A stretch of DNA of 64,000 bases from assembly GCA_016719165.1 (NCBI GenBank), contig JADKAJ010000001.1:62001-126000 (forward strand). Direction: 5' to 3'. This DNA is from Chitinophagaceae bacterium (GTDB lineage: Bacteria > Bacteroidota > Bacteroidia > Chitinophagales > Chitinophagaceae). The translations under genes were made by a program, and so were the position numbers. Below are positions 28,265-37,052 of the stretch, one piece after another. Under the pieces are notes generated by a model. The model was not told where the DNA came from and ran no database searches. It was given only the letters and a program-made list of their open reading frames with translations. Position 1 is the first letter of the stretch. Each line of letters begins with the position of its first letter.

Positions 28265-29113
28265 TTATTCCCCCTGGTCAGGAGGGGCCAATGGCGCTGT
28301 GTCCTTATCAAGCATAAGGTCCATATTCCGGTGGTTGGGAATTTTACCTGTTTCTTCCAGCATCCGCATGTCTTTGGCATCCTGCAGGAATTCGGAAGCG
28401 AAAATAAATTCGTTTAGCAGCTGGTTTTTGCTGAATATGATATCTTTTTTAGAGCCTTCCCATTCTTTCCGGCCCTGGTACATGTATAAAATATAGTCAC
28501 CTATTTCCATCACACTATTCATGTCATGGGTATTTACCACAGTAGTCATATTAAACTCTATGGTTATTTCTTTGATCAGTTTGTCAATTACCAGCGATGT
28601 TTGGGGATCCAGGCCTGAATTTGGTTCATCACAAAAAAGATATTTAGGATTAAGCACAATTGCTCTGGCAAGGGCAACTCTTTTTTTCATTCCGCCACTT
28701 AATTCAGCCGGAAATTTTTTATTTACGCCAGGGAGATTAACCCGGTTCAGCACTTCATTTACCCGATCGAGCTTTTGTTTATGTGTATTATGTGTAAACA
28801 TGTTTAGCGGGAACATGATATTATCTTCCACATTCAGGCTGTCAAAAAGAGCAGATCCCTGGAAAAGCATGCCTATTTCTTTCCTGATCTCGGTTTTTTC
28901 TTCCCCTTTCATCGCTGTGAAATTATTCCCGCTGTATAAAACTTCACCACTGTCTGGTTCAAATAACCCTACGATGCATTTTTGTAATACTGTCTTTCCG
29001 CTGCCACTGGTTCCAATAATTAGGTTACACTGCCCGGCCTTCATCACAGTGCTTACATCTTCGATGACGACTTTTCCGTCAAAGCTCTTTTTTATGTTTT
29101 TTACTTCAATCAT
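28265..29113 (-). CDS. MlaF-like ABC transporter ATP-binding protein
   Basis: A 282-residue ATPase of the Mla/Ttg2A phospholipid-transport group. Walker A is GTSGSGKT (about 34-41), the Q-loop is MLFQGSALFDSL, the signature is LSGGMKKR, and Walker B is YLFCDEPNSGLD; the H-loop is VNTHDM. The MKKR after the signature and the FQGSALFDSLN block are typical of MlaF. The C-terminus has a ~30-residue polar extension ending APPDQGE. It starts 8 bp after the permease gene, so the two form a transporter core that would move lipids between the membranes. MlaD-, MlaB- and MlaC-like genes are absent here. Confidence 0.92.
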   Translation of the reverse strand: MIEVKNIKKSFDGKVVIEDVSTVMKAGQCNLIIGTSGSGKTVLQKCIVGLFEPDSGEVLYSGNNFTAMKGEEKTEIRKEIGMLFQGSALFDSLNVEDNIMFPLNMFTHNTHKQKLDRVNEVLNRVNLPGVNKKFPAELSGGMKKRVALARAIVLNPKYLFCDEPNSGLDPQTSLVIDKLIKEITIEFNMTTVVNTHDMNSVMEIGDYILYMYQGRKEWEGSKKDIIFSKNQLLNEFIFASEFLQDAKDMRMLEETGKIPNHRNMDLMLDKDTAPLAPPDQGE

Positions 29114-29121
29114 TCAACCGG

Positions 29122-29859
29122 TTAAAGGAGTAATGCTGATAAAATATAATCCGCAAACAAAATAAGTATACAACTTACCACAACAGCTTTTGTACTGGCC
29201 CTGCCAATCTCCAATGCACCCCCTTTTACATAATAACCATAAAAAGCCGGTATACTGGAGATAATGAAGGAGAATACATAAGCTTTGGTAAGGGCAAAAA
29301 ATACATTATAGGGTACAAAGAATTCAAGGAGCCCTTTATCATAAATGTTCCCGGAAAGAATTCCGGACATGGTTCCGGCAAGCCTTCCCCCCCAGATGCC
29401 CAATGCCATTGCGATTACTACCAGCAAAGGGATCATTAATAAGGCGGCAGCAATTTTAGGCATTATTAAATAGGCTTTGGTATTTATGCCCATGATTTCG
29501 AGTGCATCTATCTGTTCACTTACCCGCATATTTCCCAACTCACTGGCAATCCGGCTACCCGCTACCCCTGCTAATACAATACATACAAGTGTAGGCGCAA
29601 ATTCAAGAATTACGGTATCCCTTACAATTTGAGCAATGGTAGAGGGGGGGATCAGTGGGCTAACCAACTGGTAGGCAGTCTGGATTGTAGAAACGGCTCC
29701 AATGAATACAGAGATGATGGCTACAATGCCCAGTGAACCAAAACCGATCTCAGTACATTGATGAATAAACTCTTTCCAATACATCTTACCGTTTTCCGGT
29801 TTGGAAAACATTCCTTTTATCATCAAAAGGTAACGGCCTATGTCGTTGAAAATGGTCAT
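29122..29859 (-). CDS. MlaE-family ABC transporter permease
   Basis: A 245-residue inner-membrane permease. It has the family layout: an N-terminal amphipathic region (FTN-like MFSKPENGKMYWKEF), then about five membrane helices. MlaE hallmarks are the segment SELGNMRVSEQIDALEIMGI, which contacts the ATPase, and VLEFAPTLVCIVLAGVAGSR. The upstream TATCTTAG (29868-29875, 7 of 8) is a possible -7 box just after the maeB terminator. Together with the ATPase it likely drives phospholipid traffic for outer-membrane asymmetry. Confidence 0.93.
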   Translation of the reverse strand: MTIFNDIGRYLLMIKGMFSKPENGKMYWKEFIHQCTEIGFGSLGIVAIISVFIGAVSTIQTAYQLVSPLIPPSTIAQIVRDTVILEFAPTLVCIVLAGVAGSRIASELGNMRVSEQIDALEIMGINTKAYLIMPKIAAALLMIPLLVVIAMALGIWGGRLAGTMSGILSGNIYDKGLLEFFVPYNVFFALTKAYVFSFIISSIPAFYGYYVKGGALEIGRASTKAVVVSCILILFADYILSALLL

Positions 29860-29888
29860 TTGAGTTGCTAAGATACAGGATGAAAAGA

Positions 29889-29919
29889 GAAAAGCCAGTA
29901 GCGGGGCTATTGGCTTTTC
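29889..29919 (-). terminator. maeB terminator
   Basis: On the minus strand a 13-bp stem (AAAAGCCAATAGC with one mismatch) and a 3-nt loop are followed by TTTTCTCTTTTC. It lies just after the maeB stop. Confidence 0.75.
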
Positions 29920-29933
29920 GATTAAGTATTACT

Positions 29934-32291
29934 TTAACGGTAAGCTCCTGCATCTGCCGGTTTTTCCTTACGAAAGCGTTTCCACCAACGGGAACGTTTG
30001 ACTATTTCATCCGTAGGGGTTTTGCTTTTGATCTGTGCATCTACCACAGCAATTAAAGCCATATTCAGGATGCTGCGAACCGAGCTCCCCAGTTGAAGAA
30101 TATGTACCGGTTTTTTCAATCCCAACAGAATTGGTCCCACTGCATCCGCCGTCTCCAGTTCTTTCATCAGGTTGTAAGCTATATTGCCTGCTGCCAGGTT
30201 AGGAAAAATTAATGTGTTTACATCTTTATCCACCAACTCACAGAATGGATAGTTTTCTTTCATTAATTCTTTATTGAACGCCACATTTACCTGCATCTCG
30301 CCATCAACTATTAAGGAAGGCATTTTTGCTTTTACAATTTTTCTAGCTTCAGCAACTAATCTTGCTTCGGGTGAATTACTGCTGCCAAAAGTGGAGTAAC
30401 TCAGCATGGCGATACGGGGAACAATATTGAAATAACGTACTTCCCTGGCTGCTAAAAGGGTTATTTCAGCCAGTTCTTCCGCCGTGGGGTTGAAGTTGAC
30501 TGTAGTGTCTGCCAGGAAAAGGGGTCCTTTTTTGGTCAGCATCATGTACATGCCTGCGATCTTGCTAACACCTTCCTCGGTACCGATTATTTGCATAGCC
30601 GGGCGGATGGTATCAGGATAGTTCTTGGAAAGGCCGGAGATCATGGCATCTGCATCACCGCATTCCACCATCATACAACCATAGTAATTGCGGTCCTTCA
30701 TTATTTTTTTTGCTTCATAGGCATTAAAACCTTTTCTTCCTCTTTTGGCAAAAAATATTTCTGCATACTGGTTCCTTTTATCCTCCATCGCATCACTTCT
30801 CGGATCAAAAATGGGCAAACCCTCAATGTCGATCCCGTTAGTATCAGCAATTGTTCTTATTTTATTTTCATCTCCCAGCAGGATAGGGTAGCCAATGCCT
30901 TCATCAAAGATGATTTGTGCTGATTTAAGAATTTTTACATTGTCAGCCTCCGCAAAAACAATTCGTTTTGGATCACGACGGGCTTTATTACCAATGGCCC
31001 TCATCACCTGGTTATCCAGTCCCAATCTTTTTTCCAGGTTATTTACATATTCGTCCCAGTTAGTAATCGGTTGCTGCGCTTCACCACTTTCCATGGCAGC
31101 CTTTGCAACTGCGGGTGCTACAGTGACCAACAATCTTGGGTCTAACGGTTTGGGAATAATATAATGTTCACCAAAACTGATATTGGTTTCATTGTAGGCC
31201 ATATTCACAATGTCAGGAACAGGTGTTTTGGCCAATTCGGCCAATGCTTTTACAGCAGCCAGTTTCATGGCTTCATTGATATGTTTTGCACGAACATCAA
31301 GTGCACCGCGGAAAATGTAAGGGAAACCGAGTACATTATTTACCTGGTTGGGATAATCGCTGCGGCCGGTGGCCATTATGATATCCTTTCTGGCACCGGT
31401 AGCATCTTCCCAGCTTATTTCAGGATCAGGGTTGGCCATTGCAAAAACGATGGGATTTTTTGCCATGCTTTTGATCATGTCAGCATTTAACAAGCCCCCC
31501 TTACTTAACCCAATAAAAACATCCGCATCTTTCATACCCTCTGTAAGGGTTACATTTTTGCCTGTTGCTATAAATTCTTTTTTTAGTTCATCCAGGTCAG
31601 TACGGCTTTCATGAATAAGGCCCTTGCTATCAAAAACCCTGAAATTCTCTCTTTTTGCTCCCAAGGCAATATATAATTTCATACAGGCAACAGCTGCTGC
31701 GCCGGCACCACTTACTACAAATTTTGCTTTGTCAATTTTTTTCTTTTGCACTTCGCAGGCATTCAATAAGGCGGCAGCACTGATTATAGCGGTACCATGC
31801 TGGTCGTCATGCATTACCGGAATATTCATCTCCGCTTTTAATCTTTGTTCAATGTAGAAACATTCAGGTGCTTTAATATCTTCAAGGTTGATGCCTCCAA
31901 AAGTTGGTTCCAGGGCTTTTACAATCTGTACAAATTTTTCGGGATCTTTTTCATTGATCTCAATATCGAAAACATCAATGTCTGCAAATATTTTGAAAAG
32001 TACTCCTTTGCCTTCCATTACCGGCTTACCAGCTTCCGGGCCGATATCACCTAAACCTAACACCGCAGTTCCGTTACTGATGACTGCAACCAGGTTTCCT
32101 TTGGCCGTGTATTTGTAAACATCTTCAGGGTTAGCCGCTATTTCGAGACAGGGTGCAGCAACACCGGGTGAGTAAGCCAGAGAAAGGTCTCGTTGAGTTT
32201 TGGCTTCTTTGGTTGGTATTACTTCAATCTTTCCGGGTCTTCCTTTGGCGTGGTATTCAAGAGCCTGTTGTTTGCGTAGGTCGTTTTGCAT
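29934..32291 (-). CDS. maeB: NADP-dependent malic enzyme with phosphotransacetylase-like domain
   Basis: A 785-residue two-domain protein. Residues about 1-425 are the malic enzyme: SLAYSPGVAAPCLEIA, the metal and malate site GGINLEDIKAPECF, and the dinucleotide motif VVSGAGAAAVACMKLY. Residues about 440-765 form a phosphate acetyl/butyryltransferase-like domain (FAEADNVKILKSAQII, MSGLSKNYPDTIRPAMQI, LSYSTFGSSNSPEA). In the characterised MaeB group this domain is regulatory and binds acetyl-CoA. The reaction is malate to pyruvate and CO2 with NADPH formation. Full length, single gene with its own terminator. Confidence 0.95.
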   Translation of the reverse strand: MQNDLRKQQALEYHAKGRPGKIEVIPTKEAKTQRDLSLAYSPGVAAPCLEIAANPEDVYKYTAKGNLVAVISNGTAVLGLGDIGPEAGKPVMEGKGVLFKIFADIDVFDIEINEKDPEKFVQIVKALEPTFGGINLEDIKAPECFYIEQRLKAEMNIPVMHDDQHGTAIISAAALLNACEVQKKKIDKAKFVVSGAGAAAVACMKLYIALGAKRENFRVFDSKGLIHESRTDLDELKKEFIATGKNVTLTEGMKDADVFIGLSKGGLLNADMIKSMAKNPIVFAMANPDPEISWEDATGARKDIIMATGRSDYPNQVNNVLGFPYIFRGALDVRAKHINEAMKLAAVKALAELAKTPVPDIVNMAYNETNISFGEHYIIPKPLDPRLLVTVAPAVAKAAMESGEAQQPITNWDEYVNNLEKRLGLDNQVMRAIGNKARRDPKRIVFAEADNVKILKSAQIIFDEGIGYPILLGDENKIRTIADTNGIDIEGLPIFDPRSDAMEDKRNQYAEIFFAKRGRKGFNAYEAKKIMKDRNYYGCMMVECGDADAMISGLSKNYPDTIRPAMQIIGTEEGVSKIAGMYMMLTKKGPLFLADTTVNFNPTAEELAEITLLAAREVRYFNIVPRIAMLSYSTFGSSNSPEARLVAEARKIVKAKMPSLIVDGEMQVNVAFNKELMKENYPFCELVDKDVNTLIFPNLAAGNIAYNLMKELETADAVGPILLGLKKPVHILQLGSSVRSILNMALIAVVDAQIKSKTPTDEIVKRSRWWKRFRKEKPADAGAYR

Positions 32292-32403
32292 AAATCTGTT
32301 TTAATTCTGATCATTCATCACATGATTTTCATACGGAAGTGCAAGGTACAAAATAAAAACCCGGTGAAATTTTAAAGAAAAGGTCCTTAATTAAAGAAGT
32401 TGT

Positions 32404-33582
32404 TTAAGTGTGGATACTACTACCCAGCCATGCCATCATTCCCATTCCAATTTCAATTGCATTTTCATCAATATTAAAGGTAGGAGTGTGAACCCCTGCT
32501 GTAATGCCTTTTGAAGCATTCATAGTACCCAGGCGATAAAAACAGGCCGGTATTTGTTGTGCATAATAGCCAAAATCTTCAGCACCCATCCGGAGTTCTG
32601 TTTCGCTTACGTTTTCTGTACCCATGTACATTGAAGCTTTTTTCATTGCATCAGCAGTAAGTTTTTCATTATTCATTACACAGGGATAACCAACATCGAT
32701 GTGCAGATCAACTTCTCCTCCCATTGAATGCACAAGATCTCTTGTTAATTTACTCATGAGGGCATGTGATTTGAAACGCCATTCTTCATCCATGGCCCTG
32801 AATGTTCCCATCAACTTTACTTCATTGGGAATAACATTGGTGGTATTTCCTCCATTAAAAGAAGTAATGGAAAGAACGGATGGATTAAAAGGATTATTAT
32901 TTCTACTGATCAACTGTTGTAAAGCAATGACCAGGTGAGAACTGATAAGGATCGGGTCTACTATCAGATGCGGAGAGGCGGCGTGGCCTCCTTTTCCTTT
33001 TATTGTAAAATATAATTCATCGGCACTGGCCATTACTTTTCCACCACGAAAACTCAACTGACCTGTTTCCAGGATGGTGTTTACATGCAAGGCAAGTATA
33101 GCCTGCGGTTTTGGGTTTTCCAGTACACCATCTTTTATCATCAGCGAAGCCCCACCGGGATTTTTTTCCTCTCCGGGTTGAAATATTAATTTTACTGTGC
33201 CTTCCCATTCGTCTTTCAATTCCTGCAGGATCTTTGCAGCACCCAGTAGGCAGGTGGTGTGCACATCATGTCCGCAGGCATGCATCACTCCTTCGTTCTT
33301 TGATTTGTAGGGGATATCATTTTCCTCTTTGATAGGGAGGGCATCCATATCAGCACGAAGTGCAATTATTCTTGATTCGGGATTTTTGCCTTTTATCAAA
33401 CCGACAACACCCGTTGTTGCTTTTACTTCGAAAGGAATTCCAAATTCATTCAGTTTGTTTTGAACAAACTTTGAAGTTTCAAATTCCTGGTAACTTAATT
33501 CCGGATGTTCATGAAGATGATGACGGATCTCTATAAATTCAGGAAAATATTTTTTTGCGAGGGCTTTTATTTTTTCTTGCAT
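32404..33582 (-). CDS. M20-family amidohydrolase (N-acyl-amino-acid hydrolase type)
   Basis: A 392-residue metallohydrolase of the M20D/IAL group. The usual opening motif is IRHHLHEHPELSYQEFET, and the metal ligands are in ACGHDVHT, QPGEEKNPGGA and MGAEDFGYY near the C-terminus. The ADMDALPI block is present. Likely substrates are N-acyl amino acids, hippurate-like compounds or peptides; the exact one is unknown. There is no signal peptide. A perfect -7 box ends only 4 bp before the ATG, so the mRNA would be leaderless or nearly so. Confidence 0.92.
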   Translation of the reverse strand: MQEKIKALAKKYFPEFIEIRHHLHEHPELSYQEFETSKFVQNKLNEFGIPFEVKATTGVVGLIKGKNPESRIIALRADMDALPIKEENDIPYKSKNEGVMHACGHDVHTTCLLGAAKILQELKDEWEGTVKLIFQPGEEKNPGGASLMIKDGVLENPKPQAILALHVNTILETGQLSFRGGKVMASADELYFTIKGKGGHAASPHLIVDPILISSHLVIALQQLISRNNNPFNPSVLSITSFNGGNTTNVIPNEVKLMGTFRAMDEEWRFKSHALMSKLTRDLVHSMGGEVDLHIDVGYPCVMNNEKLTADAMKKASMYMGTENVSETELRMGAEDFGYYAQQIPACFYRLGTMNASKGITAGVHTPTFNIDENAIEIGMGMMAWLGSSIHT

Positions 33583-33586
33583 ACAG

Positions 33587-33594
33587 CAAAAATA
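33587..33594 (-). promoter_or_regulatory. -7 element of the M20 gene, overlapping a terminator tail
   Basis: TATTTTTG on the minus strand is a full match. It is also the T-rich tail of the SPOR-gene terminator. The ATG follows after 4 bp. Confidence 0.55.
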
Positions 33595-33625
33595 AACAAA
33601 CCATTCTGTGTAAGAATGGTTTGTC
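33595..33625 (-). terminator. Terminator of the SPOR-domain gene
   Basis: A 12-bp stem (ACAAACCATTCT with its complement) around a 5-nt loop. On the minus strand it is followed by TTTATTTTTG, which also supplies the next gene's -7 box. Confidence 0.85.
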
Positions 33626-33645
33626 AGCTAAGTAGTTTTATTCTT

Positions 33646-34104
33646 TTACAGGATTGTTTCTTCTTCTCCCGGTCTGGCTGATTTTACTTCAATGATATCT
33701 TTCATAATAAAGACGCCTTTCGGGAAGTAAACATTCAGTCTTTTCTGGTAGGCTTCTGCTTCTTTCCGGTCTTTGAAGTTGCCGGCTTTCACTTTGTAAT
33801 AAGGCGATTGGTGCCACAGGTAAGCTTTCAATTCAGGGAAGTAAGTATATACTTTTGTTTTGGCAGCCAACGCTTCATCCCGGTTATTGGTACTGATGAT
33901 CATCAGGCGAAAACCTTTATCTGTTCTTCTTCCCGCCCGGCTGGTTTCTTCGTTGATCTGGGCCTGTTTTTTCACTAAGAGGTCAATACGGGGATCTTTA
34001 TGAACCACAACAGAATTACTGTCTATAGGCTTTTTCCACGCTGTATCTTGTGCAAAACAGGCATTTGTTAACAAAAAGACGGCAATTGTAAGTAGGAATT
34101 TCAT
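33646..34104 (-). CDS. SPOR-domain periplasmic protein
   Basis: A 152-residue exported protein. ATG at 34104 gives a clean signal peptide (MKFLLTIAVFLLTNACFAQ); the upstream TTG and ATG at 34134 and 34113 would bury it. The mature part begins with a linker (KPIDSNSVVVHKDPRID) and ends with a SPOR-like domain: GFRLMIISTNNRDEA, then PYYKVKAGNFKDRKEAEAY. SPOR domains bind glycan strands stripped of stem peptides at division sites, but Bacteroidota use the fold more widely. It follows the truncated ALDH gene by about 30 bp. Confidence 0.8.
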   Translation of the reverse strand: MKFLLTIAVFLLTNACFAQDTAWKKPIDSNSVVVHKDPRIDLLVKKQAQINEETSRAGRRTDKGFRLMIISTNNRDEALAAKTKVYTYFPELKAYLWHQSPYYKVKAGNFKDRKEAEAYQKRLNVYFPKGVFIMKDIIEVKSARPGEEETIL

Positions 34105-34136
34105 GTGTGGCATAAGGTGCAAATATCTTACCAAAA

Positions 34137-35087
34137 TTAGTATCCTCCGCCTGCACCGGCAATATTCTCAACCGGGTGCCAGGTAGTTTTTATTTCCTGG
34201 GTATCCATTATGAAGTAAGGAGACTGGCCCTCAAAGGTGTACCAGTTTACTTTATCATAGAAAGTAATGCGTTTCAGATTCATAGCAGATTTTTCCCTTA
34301 TCATTTTCTTTATCTCAGAATTGTTTTCACAATAAATGGTTGCATTTACATCCATATGATCAACGAACCAGGAAGCCAGTTCGGATGGTTTTCCTGTTAA
34401 AATATTGACAACACCACCCGGCAGATCAGAGGAATTAAGCACTTCCGCAAATGTAACGGCACAGAGGGGTTTTGTTTCTGATGCCAGTATGATACAAGTA
34501 TTACCACCGGCAATTACAGGTGCAATCACGGATACCAAACCTAATAATCCATCTGCCTGCGGAGCGATGACAGATACAACTCCTGTTGGTTCCGGAACAG
34601 AAAAATTGAAATGGGAACTTGCTACAGGGTTTACAGCGCTGAATAGTTGTTGAAACTTATCACACCATCCGGCATAATAGATGAGCCGGTCAATAGACAG
34701 GTTAACTTCTTTTTCTGCTTTTGCTTTCGGGGAATCCTGTTGTACCAACTCATCAATAAATTGTGATTTCCTTCCTTCCAGCATTTCTGCCATGCGGTAT
34801 AATATCTGGCTGCGGTTGAAAGCTGCACGGCCACTCCAGCCACCAAAGGCAGCTCTTGCAGCCACTACTGCATCCCTGAAATCCTTTCGGGAACTGAGGC
34901 AAACATTGGCCAGTTTCTTTCCTGCTGCATTGGTTGGGATATAGTAACGGCCCGATTCTGTTCTGGGGAATTGCCCGCCGATATAAATTTTATAGGTCTT
35001 CAGCACTTCCAGTCTTTTGGCGGAAGATTTTTTTTCTAATCCGTTCTCACTGATACTGAGCGAAGATTTTTTAATTGCTTTTTCCAT
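34137..35087 (-). CDS. Truncated aldehyde-dehydrogenase-like protein lacking the catalytic domain
   Basis: A 316-residue protein that aligns with the N-terminal NAD-binding half of aldehyde dehydrogenases: YKIYIGGQFPRTESG, AVVAARAAFGGWSGR, VIAPVIAGGNTCIILASE and LPGGVVNILTGKPSEL. It stops soon after the region where FTGSTxVG would lie. The catalytic-Cys segment and the C-terminal oligomerisation part are absent. The end (KTTWHPVENIAGAGGGY) looks like a natural C-terminus, not a frameshift, and the DNA downstream is taken by the SPOR gene. It lies directly after a complete ALDH gene. Fused ALDH16 proteins have the same order, a full domain and then a truncated one, so this may be a non-catalytic partner subunit. 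Confidence 0.85.
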   Translation of the reverse strand: MEKAIKKSSLSISENGLEKKSSAKRLEVLKTYKIYIGGQFPRTESGRYYIPTNAAGKKLANVCLSSRKDFRDAVVAARAAFGGWSGRAAFNRSQILYRMAEMLEGRKSQFIDELVQQDSPKAKAEKEVNLSIDRLIYYAGWCDKFQQLFSAVNPVASSHFNFSVPEPTGVVSVIAPQADGLLGLVSVIAPVIAGGNTCIILASETKPLCAVTFAEVLNSSDLPGGVVNILTGKPSELASWFVDHMDVNATIYCENNSEIKKMIREKSAMNLKRITFYDKVNWYTFEGQSPYFIMDTQEIKTTWHPVENIAGAGGGY

Positions 35088-35092
35088 ATGAT

Positions 35093-35171
35093 AGAACGCA
35101 GATTTTTATGATAGTTATGATTGTCGCTGGTTATCATAATTAATCTTATTAATCATAATAATCAGCGTTCT
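35093..35171. repeat. Inverted repeat between the two ALDH genes
   Basis: Arms of 21 bp (35093-35113 and 35151-35171) match at 18 positions; the outer part reads AGAACGC ... GCGTTCT. Inside lies a second perfect 7-bp inverted repeat (TTATGAT at 35115-35121, ATCATAA at 35133-35139). No T-run follows. The form suggests a REP-like palindromic element or a processing hairpin inside the transcript. Confidence 0.55.
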
Positions 35172-35176
35172 TGTAT

Positions 35177-36688
35177 TTAAATAAGATTTACATAAGCAGA
35201 AAGGCCATGTAACCCGCCTTCCCTTCCAAATCCACTTTCTTTATAGCCGCCAAATGGTGATGTTGGATCAAACTTATTGAACGTATTTGCCCAAACCACA
35301 CCAGCTCTCATTCTTTTTGTCATATTAAAGATCTTGGAGCCTTTATCAGTCCACACACCGGCACTTAGCCCATATGGTGAATTATTAGCTTTCTCAATTA
35401 CTTCATCATCTGTTCGGAAGGTAAGGATGGCTAACACCGGTCCGAATATTTCTTCCTGGGCTATACGGTTACTTTGTGCAACATTGGTAAACAAAGTAGG
35501 ACGGCAGAAAAATCCTTTGCCAGGCAGGCGGCAGCTGCTTTCATACATTTCAGCACCTTCTTTTTTACCAATACTGATGTATTTATGAATAATATCCAAT
35601 TGTGACCTGGAATTGATGGCGCCAATGTCAGTATTCTTATCCAATGGATCACCAACAATCAATGACTCCAACCGGTCTTTTAATTTTCTGATGACTTCTT
35701 TGGCCACAGATTCCTGTACATATAATCTTGATCCGGCGCAGCAAACATGTCCCTGGTTAAAGAATATACCATTGATAACACCTTCTACTGCCTGGTCAAT
35801 AGGCGCATCTTCAAATATGATATTGGCGGCTTTACCACCCAATTCCAGCGTTGCTTTTTTATTGGTTCCGGCAATGGCCCGTTGAATTATTTTTCCAACA
35901 TCAGTGGAACCGGTAAAGGCAATTTTATTAACGTCAGGGTGATTAACGATAGCCGCACCTGTTGTTCCTGCACCCGCAATAATATTTACTACACCCGGTG
36001 GTAAATCAGCTTCCTGTATTATTTCCGCCAGTTTCATTGCGGTCAATGGCGTTGTTTCTGCCGGTTTCAAGACAACTGTATTTCCTGTTGCCAGGGCCGG
36101 TGCAATCTTCCATGCCGCCATCAATAATGGAAAGTTCCAGGGAATAATTTGCCCTGCTACGCCCAGTGGTTCAGTTTTCCTGTTGGGAAAAGCATATTCC
36201 AGTTTATCAGCCCAGCCGGCATAATAAAAGAAATGGTTGGCAGCGGTTGGTATATCAAAGTCACGACTTTCCTTAATGGGTTTGCCGCCATCAAGTGTTT
36301 CAATGATCGCCAGTTCCCTGGCTTTTTCCTGCATTATCCTGGCGATGCGGAAAATATATTTAGCCCTTTCTTTTGCCTGCATTTTCTTCCACACTTTTTC
36401 ATACGCATTTCTTGCGGCCTTTACCGCTTTGTCCACATCTGCTGCATTCGCTTCTGCCACTTCGCTCAGCTTTTCTTCCGTTGCCGGATTTATGGTGTCA
36501 AAATATTTTTTGCTCTGTGGTTTTTGCCATTCCCCGTTAATATACAAGTCGTATTGTTTATTAATCGTTGCTGCGCTTTTGCTTTCGGGTGCAGGTGCAT
36601 AGCTCCATGATGTATCAAATTTTAATTTGATCGTATTGCTTTTCCCTGATTTTTTCGGGACATGCTTTTTTGCAATTGCTTTTGCCAT
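35177..36688 (-). CDS. Aldehyde dehydrogenase
   Basis: A complete 503-residue NAD(P)-dependent aldehyde dehydrogenase. Residues 1-40 are a Lys/Ser/Ala-rich extension. Family motifs follow: IPWNFPLLM (about 182-190), the cofactor loop FTGSTDVG (258-265), the general base Glu282 in LELGGK, the catalytic Cys316 in NQGHVCCAGSR, and EEIFGPVLA near the C-terminus. It lies between deoC upstream and the truncated ALDH downstream. That suggests it oxidises acetaldehyde or another aldehyde arising from deoxyribose breakdown; this role is inferred from context only. Confidence 0.94.
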   Translation of the reverse strand: MAKAIAKKHVPKKSGKSNTIKLKFDTSWSYAPAPESKSAATINKQYDLYINGEWQKPQSKKYFDTINPATEEKLSEVAEANAADVDKAVKAARNAYEKVWKKMQAKERAKYIFRIARIMQEKARELAIIETLDGGKPIKESRDFDIPTAANHFFYYAGWADKLEYAFPNRKTEPLGVAGQIIPWNFPLLMAAWKIAPALATGNTVVLKPAETTPLTAMKLAEIIQEADLPPGVVNIIAGAGTTGAAIVNHPDVNKIAFTGSTDVGKIIQRAIAGTNKKATLELGGKAANIIFEDAPIDQAVEGVINGIFFNQGHVCCAGSRLYVQESVAKEVIRKLKDRLESLIVGDPLDKNTDIGAINSRSQLDIIHKYISIGKKEGAEMYESSCRLPGKGFFCRPTLFTNVAQSNRIAQEEIFGPVLAILTFRTDDEVIEKANNSPYGLSAGVWTDKGSKIFNMTKRMRAGVVWANTFNKFDPTSPFGGYKESGFGREGGLHGLSAYVNLI

Positions 36689-36799
36689 GTAAAAAATTAA
36701 TTTATGTTATCAGCGACATTAACACGGATGAACTTCCGTTGCGTCGCACTCTTCATCGTTTTATTCGCTTATCATCAAAAAAAATCCCACAGGGTTCAC
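36689..36799. other. Gap with small hairpins between ALDH gene and the small ORF
   Basis: Contains ACGGA/TCCGT arms (36724-36728, 36735-36739) and overlapping GATGAA/TTCATC arms (36727-36732, 36752-36757). Its base composition is more mixed than the flanks. It could be a degenerate REP-like element; no gene is visible. Confidence 0.35.
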
Positions 36800-37006
36800 T
36801 TACCGGGTATTTGTTACCTTTCTCTTGTTTTTTAATTTTATAACACAGTCAATCAAATAAGCTGAGAACAGAAAAAACTGAACCCACCTCATCCATCTTT
36901 TCTCCGGTACTTCCTCCCAAAATTTATAATATATCATGAGGGTTAAGTATGTGGATAGGACAATTATTTGAATCCATAATCCATATTTCCCCCAGATTTT
37001 TTTCAG
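36800..37006 (-). CDS. Possible small two-helix membrane protein with CTG start
   Basis: A 68-codon frame whose translation from CTG at 37006 would begin MKKIWGKYGLW. It has two likely membrane segments (IQIIVLSTYLTLMIYY and VQFFLFSAYLIDCVI), an acidic/basic loop between them (FWEEVPEKRW) and a basic tail (KLKNKRK). This positive-end topology looks protein-like. No ATG, GTG or TTG lies upstream of the first ATG inside helix one, so either CTG is used or the gene is a remnant with a lost start. It begins 46 bp after the deoC stop and fills most of a 364-bp gap on the same strand. No family is recognised. Confidence 0.4.
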   Translation of the reverse strand: MKKIWGKYGLWIQIIVLSTYLTLMIYYKFWEEVPEKRWMRWVQFFLFSAYLIDCVIKLKNKRKVTNTR

Positions 37007-37052
37007 CTTTAAATTTTTGCGCCTTTGTTTGCTGGCGTTTTTGTGAGAAAAT

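Noticed and set aside
34105..34134. Longer start of the SPOR-domain protein
   Set aside because: It would place ten extra residues before the signal peptide and uses TTG.
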